A stretch of 64,000 nucleotides of DNA, taken from contig CAVMBN010000131.1 of NCBI GenBank assembly GCA_963678705.1, positions 310,001-374,000 of the forward strand, given 5' to 3'. This stretch comes from Panorpa germanica (lineage: Eukaryota; Arthropoda; Insecta; Mecoptera; Panorpidae). Position numbers and translations under genes: made by a program. The notes below the pieces were generated by a model. The model was not told where the DNA came from and did no database searches. It saw nothing but the letters and a program-made list of their open reading frames with translations. Below are positions 35,494-48,352 of this stretch, piece after piece; the first letter of the stretch is position 1, and each line of letters starts with the position of its first letter.

Positions 35494-38216
35494 GAAACAG
35501 CAGTAAGAAGGACGATAAAGCTGGAAGAAGAGACATGGGAAATAGTAACAATATACAGTAAAGGTAATATAAAAGAAACAATGAAAGAAATAAAAGAAAT
35601 AATTAAGGATGAGAAACAGGAAAACCTATTAATTGGAGGGGATTTCAACGCGAGAATTGGGGATTTGGGAGAGATGGATGAAATATGGGGGAACAGAAAA
35701 ATGAAAAGAACAACGAAAGACAAAACAATAAACGCCTAGGGAAAAGTACTAATGAAAATGCTAGAAGAACAAAGATGGATAGTACTAAATGGGAACAAGG
35801 AAGGAGATGAAGAAGGAGAATATACCTATGTGGGAAGCAGAGGGGATACAGTAATCGACTACGTGGTGACAACGCTGGGAGGAGGACAGAAGGTAGAAAG
35901 AATGAAAGTGGAAGAGAGGGTGGACTCGGATCACCTACCGCTGGTGGTGAAGTTGGAGGCGAGGAGAGGTAAAAGAAAGGGAAACGAATGGAAAGAGGGC
36001 AGCGATTGGACGAAGGAAGGAAGAAAGAAGTTTATGGAGAAATTGGAACGGAGATACGAGGAAGGAGGAGAAACGGAGGAGATGGAGGAAATTGAAGAGA
36101 GGATGAAGGAAGCAACCCAAGGTAAAAGGTGGAGAATATCTGATAGAACGGGAGAAAACAAATGGTGGGATAAAGAATTTAAAGAATGGAAAAAAGAGGT
36201 AAAAAGGGAACTAAAGAGATGAAAGAAAGGAGAATCAAGTAAAGAAGACTTCAAGAGGAAGCAGAGAGAATATAATGAGAAGATAAAAGATAAAAAGAAT
36301 GAGTTCAAAATAGGAATAGAAAAAGAAATTAGAAAGATAACAACGGAGAGGCAGGCATGGGATTTCATAAATAGGGAGAAAAAGCGAAGGAAAGCGAAGG
36401 AAAGAGCCAAGCAAGGAAATAAAAATGGAAGAGTGGACGAAACACTTTATGGGAGTACTAAGAGGAATGAAAAGAAACGAGAAGACAAAGAACGGAATAA
36501 AAGAGAAGGAGAAAGTAAGCGAAATAGAACTACAGGAAGTAAAAACACAGATTCAAAAACTCAAGGAAAAGAAAGCACCAGGTAGAGATGGACTAAAGAA
36601 CGAGGCGTGGAAAGCTGGGCAAGAAAGAATAGAGAAAGGATTACTGACAGGGATGAACAAGATATGGAAAAGAGGAAACCTGCCAGACAGCTGGAGAGAA
36701 GGGGTAATAACGCTGATATATAAAAAGGGAAATAGGCATGAAGCCAAAAATTACAGGGGTATCACACTACTGAATACAGGGTACAGGATTTATGCAGGGA
36801 TTGTGAGAGAAAGACTAGAAAAAGAGGTAAAAGTAAAAGAAATACTTCCCGAGACACAAGCAGGCTTTAGAAAGGGACGAGGGACTTTAGACAATATATA
36901 CGCATTGAAAATTACAGGGGTATCACACTACTGAATACAGGGTACAGGACTTATGCAGGGATTGTGAGAGAAAGACTAGAAAAAGAGGTAAAAGTAAAAG
37001 AAATACTTCTCGAGACACAAGCAGGCTTTAGAAAGGGACAAGGGACTTTAGACAATATATACGCATTAAACCATGTAGTTGAAAAAGAGCTAAGGGAAAA
37101 GGGAAAACAGATATATGCAATGTTCATCGACCTTAAGGCAGCGTTTGATATGGTCAACAGACAGAAATTGTGGAAGTACATGAGAAAGAAAAAAATAGAT
37201 GAGGATATAGTGGAACGTATTAAAGAAATTTACAAAGAAACAAGAATGAGAATAAGAGTTGGGGGTGAGGAATCAGAAGAATTCTGGACAGACAAGGGGT
37301 TGAGGCAAGGTTGTCCTCTGAACCCCATTTTATTTGCGATATATACAGTAGACTTGGAGGGGGTAATGGCAAGAGGACAAGACGGGGGGGTGCTAATAGG
37401 AAGACACTACAAGATATGGACTTTAGCATACGCTGACGATATAGTCCTGTTGGCAAAAAGGGAAGGAGAGCTACAGGAGATGCAATGAAAGGAATGAAAT
37501 GGCGATCGAGGAGGCAGAGAGGAGAAGAGAAGGTGGCGCAAGTGTGGAAGAGGAGCTAAGGAGAAGGGATAAGGAGATACAACAGCAGGAGAGAATGGGA
37601 AAAATAGAAAAAAGTATCTATAATAAAAGATATAAAAGGTTATGGGAAAATAATGTGTTACAGTACCTTATAGAAAAAGATATAAAACACATAAGAAGAA
37701 CAGCAAGGTTTAGATTGGGAAATGAGGAAAAAGGAAACAGATACTAGGAAAAAAATAAGGAAAGAAAGTGTAGAATGTGCGAAGCGGAGGACGAAACACT
37801 GGAGCACATTAAGTTTGAGTGTAAGGAAAAAGTAGCGAGCGAAAGGAATATTGGCCAGCTACTAAAGGAAGGCAGTGAAGGAAAGAGGTGGATGGCGGAA
37901 ATAGTAAGAAGGAAAGGAAGAACAGGGGAATAAATCAGCTGGTGGAGAATAATAAATTGGCAGAATCACTGATACTGGAGTATAAGATGGTCGTCTAATA
38001 TTGATACTTGAAGGAATTGACTTTAGGAAAGAGAAAGGAAGTACTAAAAGAGGCAATAAAGGCAAGCAGAAGAAAGAAAAAAGTACTAAAAGTTTAAAAT
38101 AAGTTTTTAGTTTTAATAAATAAATAAAGTTTAGTTTTAGGAAAATAATTAGTTTTAAATACAATTAGCAAGTTTAGTTTTAAGGCTGAATTGTTAAGAT
38201 AGGAATGAAATTTAAT
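35494..38216 (+). mobile_element. LINE inserted in the gypsy gag region
   Basis: The frames encode an APE-type endonuclease (LLIGGDFNARIGDLG, DSDHLPLVV), an RT (APGRDGLKNEAWK, NYRGITLLNTGYRIYAG, QAGFRKGRGTLDN, FIDLKAAFD, GCPLNPILFAIY, AYADDIVLL) and a C-terminal Cys-rich end (CRMCEAEDETLEHIKFEC). This RT type is one I associate with LINEs of ants and wasps. The copy has stops and frameshifts and a 161-bp internal tandem duplication (36748-36908 and 36909-37069). A candidate 11-bp target duplication AAGAAATAGAA stands at 35483-35493 and 38217-38227. Confidence 0.82.
36748..37069 (+). repeat. 161-bp direct tandem duplication inside the LINE RT
   Basis: The segment from ATTACAGGGGTATCACACT to ACAATATATACGCATT occurs twice with four or so differences. 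As 161 is not a multiple of three, the duplication shifts the RT frame. Confidence 0.9.
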
Positions 38217-39199
38217 AAGAAATAGAATACGGCAGATTGTAAAGCCGACAGGCACACACAATTACCAATAAAATGATAGAAGAACGCATTGAACTCCTCC
38301 AAAAAAGTGGGAAGCAACTAGCAGGAGCGCAGTTAACACAACTTGCCGATAGAGTGCAAGTTTTAGAAAACTTTCAAGGTTGCGCAACTCTACGATTGCA
38401 AAAACCAGCACTATCAAGCCAGCCCCCTACGATGGAACAATCTCTTGGCAGGAATATGAGGTGCAATTCACAGCCATAGCGGAGTTCAATGGCTGGAGTG
38501 ACAAGGATTGTGCAGGCCAGTTAGCGGCCATGTTACAAGGCTCGGCTCTAATCGTTTTCCAAAATATGAACCCGGACGAGCAGCGAAGCTATACGGCTCT
38601 TAAAGCAATGCTAACACAACGGTATGGGGAAGAAAGTCTCGCACCTCTTTACTAGGCACAGCTGGTAAACAGGAGAAAAGCCCTGAGAGAAAGACTGGCA
38701 GACCTAGCGACAGATATCGAACGATTAGTAAACCGTGCTGCAGGCAAAGCCCATACTTCGCTAACGCTGTACGAAAGCGCAGAATAAAGGAGGCCATTTT
38801 ATTGGCTAAGCCGAAGAACATAAACAAGACCCTGGCAGCTGCGCTTCAAATGGAAACTGTCAGCCATATTCCATAGTCAGCACATCTCCCTCTCATACCA
38901 CCCCTGCTATGAATGATGTGCTTTGGCGATTGGCGGACCTCGAGGATCGAAATAGGAATCGTTATAATCCAGGAATTTCCAAAGGTCGGCGATGGACTTA
39001 GTACAGAGGAAGAAACCCAACTGTAAATGGTACAAGCTCGGAAAGAAGACCCTTGACACCAGCTGCCAATGCGGATCGGCAGTCAAGAAACGAGTCGCAG
39101 GAAGCCTGACGGGGACAACTCTGCCTGATGTTCCGATAAAGAGTAAATAGGGAGAGAGAAAATACAGCTCCCATTGTATTGCGAGCAATTACTGGAGAT

Positions 39200-40860
39200 A
39201 CGGCACCCGATCCGGAAAAATTAAATTAAGGATCAGGTTAGGCCACATGATCCGAGACTTTATATTCCTCGTAGCACCAATAGAGGAAGAATGTGTTCTG
39301 GGCTACGATTGGATGTCCTCCATAAACTGTACAATTTTTCCAAGAGCTAAAATTATACAAATAGAAAGAGACCGGCTTAAGCTGCTAATATATGACACTG
39401 AAGAACCTCTTAAAATCAGAACGACTATTACGAAAAACATAGAGCCTTTAGAAGATAAAGAAGTGACCCTTCCGGACCACCTACAGGACGTCTATGAGAA
39501 GTCAAATAATAATTTTACTCTTGAAAAATCTCATGACCTAAAGATGGTACCACAATCCAACCAGGACATTTTTTCATTGGGAATAGAAGACATGGGACTC
39601 ACGACATTAGTGCAACACTTAATAAAGGTAGAAGACGCTAGACCAATTAAACAACCTGCACGAAGACTACCGTGGGGACAAGAAGAGGAAGTTGACGCCA
39701 CGGTGGATCAAATGCTGCGAGACGAAATAATAAAACCCTCAACAAGTCCGTGGGCATCACCGTAGATAGTACTAGTAAAAAAAAAAGGCAGAACGAAGCG
39801 ATTCTGCGTAGACTATTGGAGACTAAACGATGTCACGCTAAAGGATGCATACCCGTTGCCTCGTGTCGATAGCCTTTTTAGCGTATTAAACGGGTCTAAA
39901 TATTTCTCCACGCTTGATCTCCGGAGCGGATATTGGCAAGTGGAAGTAAAACAAGAAGATAGGGAGAAAACAGCGTTTACGACCGGGAAAAGTCTATGGC
40001 AGTTTTGAGTAATGCCTTTTGGTCTATGTAATGCCCCCGCAACATTTGAACGATAAATGGATAGCGTCTTAAAAACTTACCTCCGGGGACATACCTTGTG
40101 TATCTGGACGACAAAGTGGTGCTTAGCAAAGATGCCTGAAGCCAAATAGATAATTTAAAAATTATATTTTAACGATTACGAACAGCAAACCTTAAATTAA
40201 ACCCAAAGTAATGCATCCTATGTGCCGGGTAAATAAGATATCTGGGACATGTCGTCACTAGAAATGGAGTATCTACGGACCCGGATAAAGTGAAAGCTAT
40301 TCAGACCTGGCCGACACCTACCAACCTGTCGGAAGTGCGGAGTTTCCTTGGGTTATGTGCTTATTATAGAATATTTGTTTCAAACTTTTCGAAGATTGCA
40401 AAACCGCTGTATGAACTTACGCAGAAACCAACTACGACGAGGCAACCCATTGTGTAACCAAGCTTACAAATGCCATGATTCTTGCTTTTTCCCAAAGTGT
40501 AGGCGAATTCATATTGGATACGGACGCATCGCATACCGGGATGGGAGCAGTACTCTCACAAATACAACAAAGGCCGTAGATGGCCGAACAGAATTACTGT
40601 GTCACTCGATAGGAACTACTGGCAGTCGTTAAAACTCTAAAACAGTTTAGACAATATTTCTGGGACCAGCCATTTCGAATTCGTACCGACCACGCTTCGT
40701 TAACCTGGTTAACATATTTTAAGGAGCCTGAGGGACAACTAGCACGTTTGCTACAACAGATAAGCGAATACCAGTATAAAATCGAGTACTGGCCAGTACT
40801 TCAACACGCAAATGCAGATGCATTGTCTAGAAGACCGTGTGCAACCAATGGATGTGACCA
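39200..40860 (+). pseudogene. Gypsy protease, reverse transcriptase and RNase H region
   Basis: VLGYDWMSSINCTI marks the protease end. RT boxes include FCVDYWRLNDVT, YFSTLDLRSGYWQV and MPFGLCNAPATFE. The RNase H and connection run to YWPVLQHANADALSRRPC. The sequence type places it in Ty3/gypsy near the mdg1/412 group. A fossil. Confidence 0.88.
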
Positions 40861-41014
40861 CTGTGAACGTAAGGAGACTAAACAGGAGCCCGAATGCGAA
40901 CCCGATGAGGCAATACTTATACGACATACTCCAGTCTATTTGCAAAATGGTCAATTACCTCTTAGCTATGATGATGCCGAAAAATAGGATCCCGACACAC
41001 TAGTAAAAGCGGAA

Positions 41015-41431
41015 ATCAAAATGAGCATGGAATACATCAGAGAAGACCTATTCTTAGCACCCTCCGAATACTCGTTAGCCCATTGTGTAGCCGAAGACCT
41101 GCACATAAGTAAAGGTATTGCAGTAACATTCAAGAAGAAATTCGAAGATCTGAGAAAGCTTCAAGAACAACAGAGAAAGGTAGGAGAAGTTGCAGTTTTA
41201 GAAAAGGATGGAAGATTTATTTATTACCTGATTACAAAACAGAGGAGTTCCGGAAAACCAACGTACCATGATCTATGGCAATCATTGGTATTAATACGAA
41301 AACACATACTGCAGCAACAAGTAAAAAAGTTAGTTATTCTGCAAATAGGTTGCGGACACGATCATTTGACGTCGGCACATGTAGAGCGTCTGCTGAGATA
41401 CGTGTTCTACGATTTGGAGCTTAACATTTAG
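41015..41431 (+). pseudogene. OARD1/TARG1-like macrodomain within the gypsy pol region
   Basis: About 136 residues read as a macrodomain of the OARD1 type: YSLAHCVAEDLHISKGIAV, then FKKKF, GEVAVLEKDGRFIYYLIT, KPTYHDLWQSL and IGCGHDHL. Vertebrate OARD1 has the matching stretches SLAHCISED, GIAVLFKKKF, YLITKKRASHKPTY and IGCGLDRL, recalled from memory. The family binds ADP-ribose and removes it from acidic residues; a Lys in FKKKF and the Asp in IGCGxD are the key residues and both seem present. It lies between RNase H and integrase, in the sense orientation. It is part of a broken element. Confidence 0.75.
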
Positions 41432-41812
41432 GTTTATATACCAGAACCAGTAACAACCGTTCCCATAAGATACTTGACGCGAGCGAAGGCTAAAACCAAA
41501 GAAACTCAAGTAACAGAGAATAATGATTTGCCTCCACCTGCAGATAGCTCGATTCAAAGGACTGATCAAGCAGAAGATGAACTAGGTGACATCGTAGGTG
41601 AAGCACAGAAAAAAGATGAAGATCTGGCACTCATTGCGGCATGGAAAAAGACAGGAATTAGACCTCAATGGCCAGAGGTATCAGCCTATAGTTCTCGTGT
41701 AGAAGAATATTGGTCTATGTGGAACTGTTTAGAACTTCACGATAAAAGGCTATAACGGTTGTGGCATTTTGTAGATGACAGGCCACCCACTTGACAACTG
41801 ATAGTAACTAAT

Positions 41813-42720
41813 AAACTAGTCCTGGATATATTAAAACAATTACACGAAAGTTTCTCAGGTGGACATTTCGGAGTGCATAAAACACTAGAGAAGATACGGC
41901 AAAGGTGGTATTGGCCCCGTTACGAAGCCTCAGTGGAACGATGGTGTCGAAATTGTGACACTTGTACTGCCAGTAAAGGACCCCGACAGAGAAATCGAGG
42001 ACCTATGCATACCTACACCGTGGGAGCACCGTTTGAAAGAATTGGAATGGACATTTTAGTACCACTGCCATGGAGCCGAACCGGCAATAAGTGGTGGATT
42101 ACTTTACCAAATGGCCTGAAATACTTCCTATCCCGAATTACAAAAGCGATTACAGTTGCAAAAGTCTTTGTGCAAGAAGTAGTATCTCGTTATGGAGTTC
42201 CCCTAGAGATATATTCGAATCAAGAAAGAAATTTTGAAGCCGCCTTATTCCAGCAGATTTCGAAACTTCTACGAATGTATAAAACCCGAACTACACCATT
42301 ACATCCGCAGTCAAACGGCATGGTTTAGAGACTAAATCATACGATAGAAGAATATCTGACAAACTTTGTCAATGCTAATCAAGACAATTGGGACGAGATG
42401 ATACCTCTGTTTCTACTAGCGTATCGGTCTGCGGTGCACGAAGCAACACGGCAGACTCCAGCCGCAATGCTAATGGGACGTGAACTTAGGTTACACTGTG
42501 ACATGATGTACGGACCTCCTCCCGAAAGATGGTTTATTGGCAACGAAGAATACTGCAAAACCCTAGCGCAAGAATTAAAAGCGATCCACAAATTTGCAAG
42601 AGAACGCCTTCAGTTAGCGACGGATCGCTCAAAAACGCCTTATGATTGTGGAAAACAAAGTCAGTGCTTTTGCAGAGGTGATGCGGTATGGCTCTACTAC
42701 CTAAGAAGAAGATAGAACAA
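41813..42720 (+). pseudogene. Gypsy integrase region
   Basis: The zinc-binding part (GGHFGVHKTLEKIRQRWYWP, then CDTC) and the core (FERIGMDILVPLPWS, LHPQSNGMV, FLLAYRSAVHEATRQTPA) are clear. A fossil. Confidence 0.88.
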
Positions 42721-42946
42721 AGCCCTAAGCTACAAGCCAAATAGCAAGGACCGTATTTAATATCGGCTGTCATTTCGGACTTGATCTACAAGGTGCAGAG
42801 GTCAGCCCGAGGAAAATGCATGATTGTTCATCGAGACCGGCTCGCAAAGTACGAGGGTGAAAATGCTTCGGATTGGAAATTATCTGAATCAGCTGCCCAA
42901 TGAAAATTATAATCTCTCGGGACGAGCGCTTTAAAGAGAAGGAAAG

Positions 42947-43805
42947 TGTTACGAATTTGCGGGCGTCTGAGCAGACAAAAATTAAAGTTATAAAATAATA
43001 ACTGGAATTAGCAGAAAAGGTTGCGCATCCCTGTACAAATATCAAGACATTTTGATAACGAAGCTGATTACTCGTCTGCAAGTAACTTAATACGCGTGTT
43101 CGTTGGAGATAACATAAACAACTGCATTCCGCGTACATCTTTTATTGTTTACATGTGATCTTTCTAGAACCAAATATTACGCGTATTGAATGGAACGTCA
43201 TAGAAATAGTCGGAAGGTCAAACAGCGTATTTGGATAATTATAGGAATATTCTGGAAAGTCAGAGGTGTCGTGACCATAGGTAGTCTGCTGCGTAGACCT
43301 CGGATGTAAAAGGAGCAGAGCATCGCGTAGCGGGATAGTGTGCAAACTGTTAGTTTATGAATAATAAGTAACAAGCAATCTGCCAGAGCATGTAATAAGT
43401 GAAATATTAAACAGTAATAATTATAAAGTAGTTGTAATTGTTTTGTGTTGATAAATAAATTCTGTAAAAGTGTAAATCCTTCTTATTATTTAATTGTGGC
43501 TATTTCCTAATTTAATAAGTTACAACGGGACTAAATAGTGTAAACAATTGCTCCGCTCGGTAATAAAAAAAGAACCCCAGTCACAGGCGTACTACGGCGT
43601 ATATTTAGAAGGCTCGAGAATCTTGGTCTCCCTTCTCTTAATCTTTGCTTGCACATATTAATTTGTACCTTTGGCGTCCTAGAAGGTTCCAGAGCCAGAC
43701 TCCCTTTATCCTTTACAAGTTTGTAACATTTGGTGTTAGAAGCTGAAGAGGATAGTTGCTACGTGCACACAAGACGTCTCCGTTACGCCCAGTAAAATTG
43801 TAACA
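42947..43805 (+). repeat. 3' LTR of the gypsy element
   Basis: 859 bp, partner of 33974-34851; ends at TTGTAACA directly against a TA array. Confidence 0.9.
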
Positions 43806-45043
<1,238 letters not shown>

Positions 45044-45133
45044 CCTCCCCTCTAAGATAAAATCTTATGCTTCAAATGTAGCAAAAGGTTTTTGCAACTC
45101 TTCAATATTTTTGCTATTTATTTCTTGTGCATT

Positions 45134-45805
45134 TTAATTTTGTATTATTTTTATTTTTCTAAAATATTTGATTAACTTATATACTACAATAGTAATTATT
45201 ATGAATAATATAGGTAATAATGTATAATTAATTATGTGAACATGGTCTGAGATTCTTCTGTCATCAAAGTCTTCAGGTAGTAGGGCTAGGGTGGTCTGTA
45301 GCTTGTCTACGTTGCCCAGGTCCATGTGTTTTAGGTTGGTCACGGTATATATGTTTAGGTGTTTGTTTTGGATCTCTGGTATTTTTGGCAGGGAAATGGT
45401 GTTCCAAGCTTCGACTTTCTCTTCTATATCTATGTATTAAAGAGTATTATCTGAAACAGAAAATTGACAATCTCGTGCAAGGTGTATTATATATGTTCCT
45501 TGTAGACGTATGTCACGCTGGCTGCTGCATGTTAAGGTGCCACTGGTTTCGTCATTTGTGATTAACATCCAGGTGTTGAATTCGATGTTCTGGATCTTGA
45601 TGCCGGTTAGAGAAATCACTAAGGGTTGACATTTACTGGTTGGCTGATTTTGCATTAGTTCTATCTCACAGGTGGTTTCCTCGATGTTGAGTGGTTCGCT
45701 AAGCTTGCATAGGAATTGATTGTTATATATTTCTTTGCAGGGTGCATTAAAATCTACATGTTTATACTCATTCACAATGGTGTATTGGGTTCTGGGAATA
45801 ATCAT
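45134..45805 (-). pseudogene. Env-like region of the errantivirus-like element
   Basis: The segment 45437-45805 has paired cysteines in a secreted-protein style, and 45134-45343 ends in a membrane helix (LLPILFIIITIVVYKLI) with a short basic tail, the pattern of insect errantivirus Env. These are envelope glycoprotein remains; the frame is incomplete. A fossil. Confidence 0.6.
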
Positions 45806-46172
45806 TTGGAATTTATTGTTATAAGGTATGGGGATTGGATATAGTTTATATTAGGGTTTACTAGTGGTATGTTTATTACAAAAACGATTAGGTTTTTATT
45901 GGTGTATGATTTGACTTTGCTAATAGTTTCATATTGTTGATTGTTGAAATTTTATTAGTTGTATCAACATGTTCCTTTATTGCTTGTAATTCTGCTAATA
46001 GGTGATCAGGTTCCAGGATTGAACCACTAAGCGTGTTTAGTTTAGCGAATGTTATGTCAGTGATTTTAATAATTCGGCATTAGTTAATATCGCAGGTGTT
46101 GATTGCAGTAATGATCCTGCAACAGTCAGGATTTCTTAGTAGTTGATTGTAATTTAATATATTTATTTATAA

Positions 46173-47096
46173 TTAATTAATAAATAAATAATTCATTTGT
46201 ATTTCGGGATTTGAGTGCATGATGTATTTGTGCTTTGTAGGCTTATGTCGTTTAAATACTTCTAGGACCTCTTCTTTTGTTCTATTAAAAAGTCCTTGTG
46301 CTATAGGGGGCATTCGTATTATTAATTCGGTTGGTGAATTTTCAAATTTTTTTAGAAATTTGGCAAGTTTGTCAAGGCAGTTTTGTTGATTGCAGACAAG
46401 ATTTATTGTGTGTCCAAATGTTCCGCCTCGCGTGAGTTTGTATAGGCCCTCTACGAGGTTATTAGTTCTTTTAGCTTTATTTAATATGTATTCGAAATTG
46501 GGTGTGTCCTTTGCTATTAACTTTGCGAATCCATTGTAGTATCTTGGTTTTTCGTCTCTGGGGTTAAATTTGTCGTGAACTAGGTGTAGAATATAATCTG
46601 TCTTAGATTTATCGACAGGTAGTGTAGTGCGTTCGAATAGTACGTTACTTTGTTCTTCGTTAAGTTCGATTGAAGTTGGGTTTTTCATTTTAGTTTTCAC
46701 TAGGTTATCTACATGTGTTTCTCTTAATTTTTTATTTTTAAGATCTTCAATTTTATATAATTCTTGTAATTCTTTGATGAGATTATTTGAGAAATCAGTT
46801 ATATTTGTAAATTTTTTAATATTATTTGTAATATGATTGGGTATGCCGTGGTGTGAGAAATACGTTATTAGTTTATCGGCAATTTCTGTGGCTGACCTAT
46901 TGGCGATTTTGTATGCCTGTTTGTATTTTGAAAATACATCTATTATAGTAAGGAATTGGGTATTGTCTATACCAATCGTATCTATATGTAATTTCTCAAA
47001 TGGTCTCTCAGGTATTTCGGTGCTATTTAACAATTGGTTTTCTGTTATATTTACACTGTTTACATGTGCTGCAGTTATTGATGAAATTTTCGACAT
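46173..47096 (-). pseudogene. Integrase region of the errantivirus-like element
   Basis: FEKLHIDTIGIDNTQFLTIIDVFSKY is a gypsy integrase core opening, followed by ATEIADKLITYFSHHGIP. The remainder resembles the C-terminal part of errantivirus integrases. A fossil. Confidence 0.8.
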
Positions 47097-48352
47097 CTTT
47101 TCGTAGGCTAGACCACGTATATCTTTCGCAAATTAGTTTATATGTGGCGTTTATTACTTAATTACTTGCTGATTCTGATTATTACTCTGGTGGTTCTTTT
47201 ACTTAAAAAAAGGTTCTATTTATTTATTCCGCTATTTTCATGTTTTTGTTAGTGTTCATATATACTGTGTCTACATTTGGATTTTTATTAGTAGCTTTAA
47301 TCAAGATAATAACTTGTACTGTCTGTATTTATTTCCTTAACTTAATGCACATAACATTGCTATTTTAAGTTTGTGTTTTTCAATGTGTTAGTCCATGGAT
47401 TATCATAATAGCTGAATTAGAAATGCTGACTTAGTTTGTTAATGTAGCATTATCTTTTGTACTGGAGTATAGGGTTTCATTACATCTACTTGCACATTTG
47501 ACTTGGTAAGGTCATGTTTATGTTTTATGATACGGTGTACTCTGGTTTTGTGGAATGCGCTTATATCATGATCTCACAGTTGTTTTTGTGTTATTTAGCG
47601 GCGTTCAAATCATGGTATTTGCACTGCTTGCATGTGTCGCGATTGATAATGAGAGTTTTCACGTATTTTATTAGATTAGTTTGTTTCTTAATGTCTAATA
47701 CTTATATCATTTTTATTTTATGCTCATTTTTATATTTGCTGATGGTGTTTATTTTTTAAATTATTGTACGTTTAATATGTGTTATCACATATAGGTTTCA
47801 CATATAGCACAATGGGTTTATTGAGTTTTATTTTTAAATGTAGTTCGTTAATGTAGATATTAATAGGTCGCGTTTCTTTATTTTAATTTAAATACTCGTA
47901 ATTTGCTCTTTTTAATAATTTTAATAATTTTAACTGCGTTGGTGATTGTATCGAAATAGTTATTTTATTATTATTTGATGTCGCTTAATTGGTATGTTTT
48001 TATGTTTATTGTATATTTATAGGTTTTACTGCTGGTTATAACCAGTGTTTAAGCGATTTTCTACATTAAGGTGGTTGTTTCTGATTCTCAATTCGTTTCA
48101 TCATTTTCTTTTTCTTTTTGTCTGTTGTGTTTTGAAAAAGTATTGTTTATCGTAATATTTGTAGTAATTTATTTAAATGGTTGTTCTGTATAATTATTTT
48201 AAAAGTTCATACAATTTTCATTATTAAGGTGGTTGTCCGTTTTAGGGTTTTATTATTTTTAGTTTTAAATTTCGGAGTTAAATATTATATACTCAGGTGG
48301 GTTTGGTTGCTTGCGGTTGCGTATTTGAATTGTTAAGGTTCGGGTAGAAATT
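47097..48352 (-). other. Remains between Gag and integrase, unrecognised
   Basis: The space where protease, RT and RNase H would lie is too short (about 1.25 kb) and shows no RT box on either strand, so most of that part is missing or beyond recognition. Confidence 0.4.

Larger units (their letters stand above)
35110..39180 (+). pseudogene. Gypsy gag region, split by a LINE
   Basis: Left of the LINE are coiled-coil-like repeats (EQTERSKED type units) and QAAEDACRGSKKELEMRI. Right of it is a Gag core typical of mdg1/412-like gypsy elements (PAPYDGTISWQEYEVQF, AMLQGSALIVF, LTQRYGEE). This is the structural protein region. A fossil. Confidence 0.75.
33974..43805 (+). mobile_element. Ty3/gypsy element with two LTRs, broken, with nested LINE
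   Basis: LTRs at 33974-34851 and 42947-43805 share TG[T]..ACGAATTTGCGGGCG starts and AAATTGTAACA ends and differ by a few percent by eye, so the insertion is moderately recent. A primer-binding-like TTGGTGTCAGAAGTGGG follows the 5' LTR, and a purine tract GAGAAGGAAAG precedes the 3' LTR. Gag, protease, RT, RNase H and integrase can be traced in order, with a macrodomain segment between RNase H and integrase. The coding part is broken many times (a dozen or more). A LINE sits in the gag region at 35494-38216. TA repeats flank both ends. Confidence 0.92.

Noticed and set aside
35481-37456. Long Ser/Phe/Leu-rich minus-strand frames opposite the LINE in the gypsy element
   Set aside because: They mirror a purine-rich coding strand; the plus strand carries the recognisable endonuclease and RT motifs.
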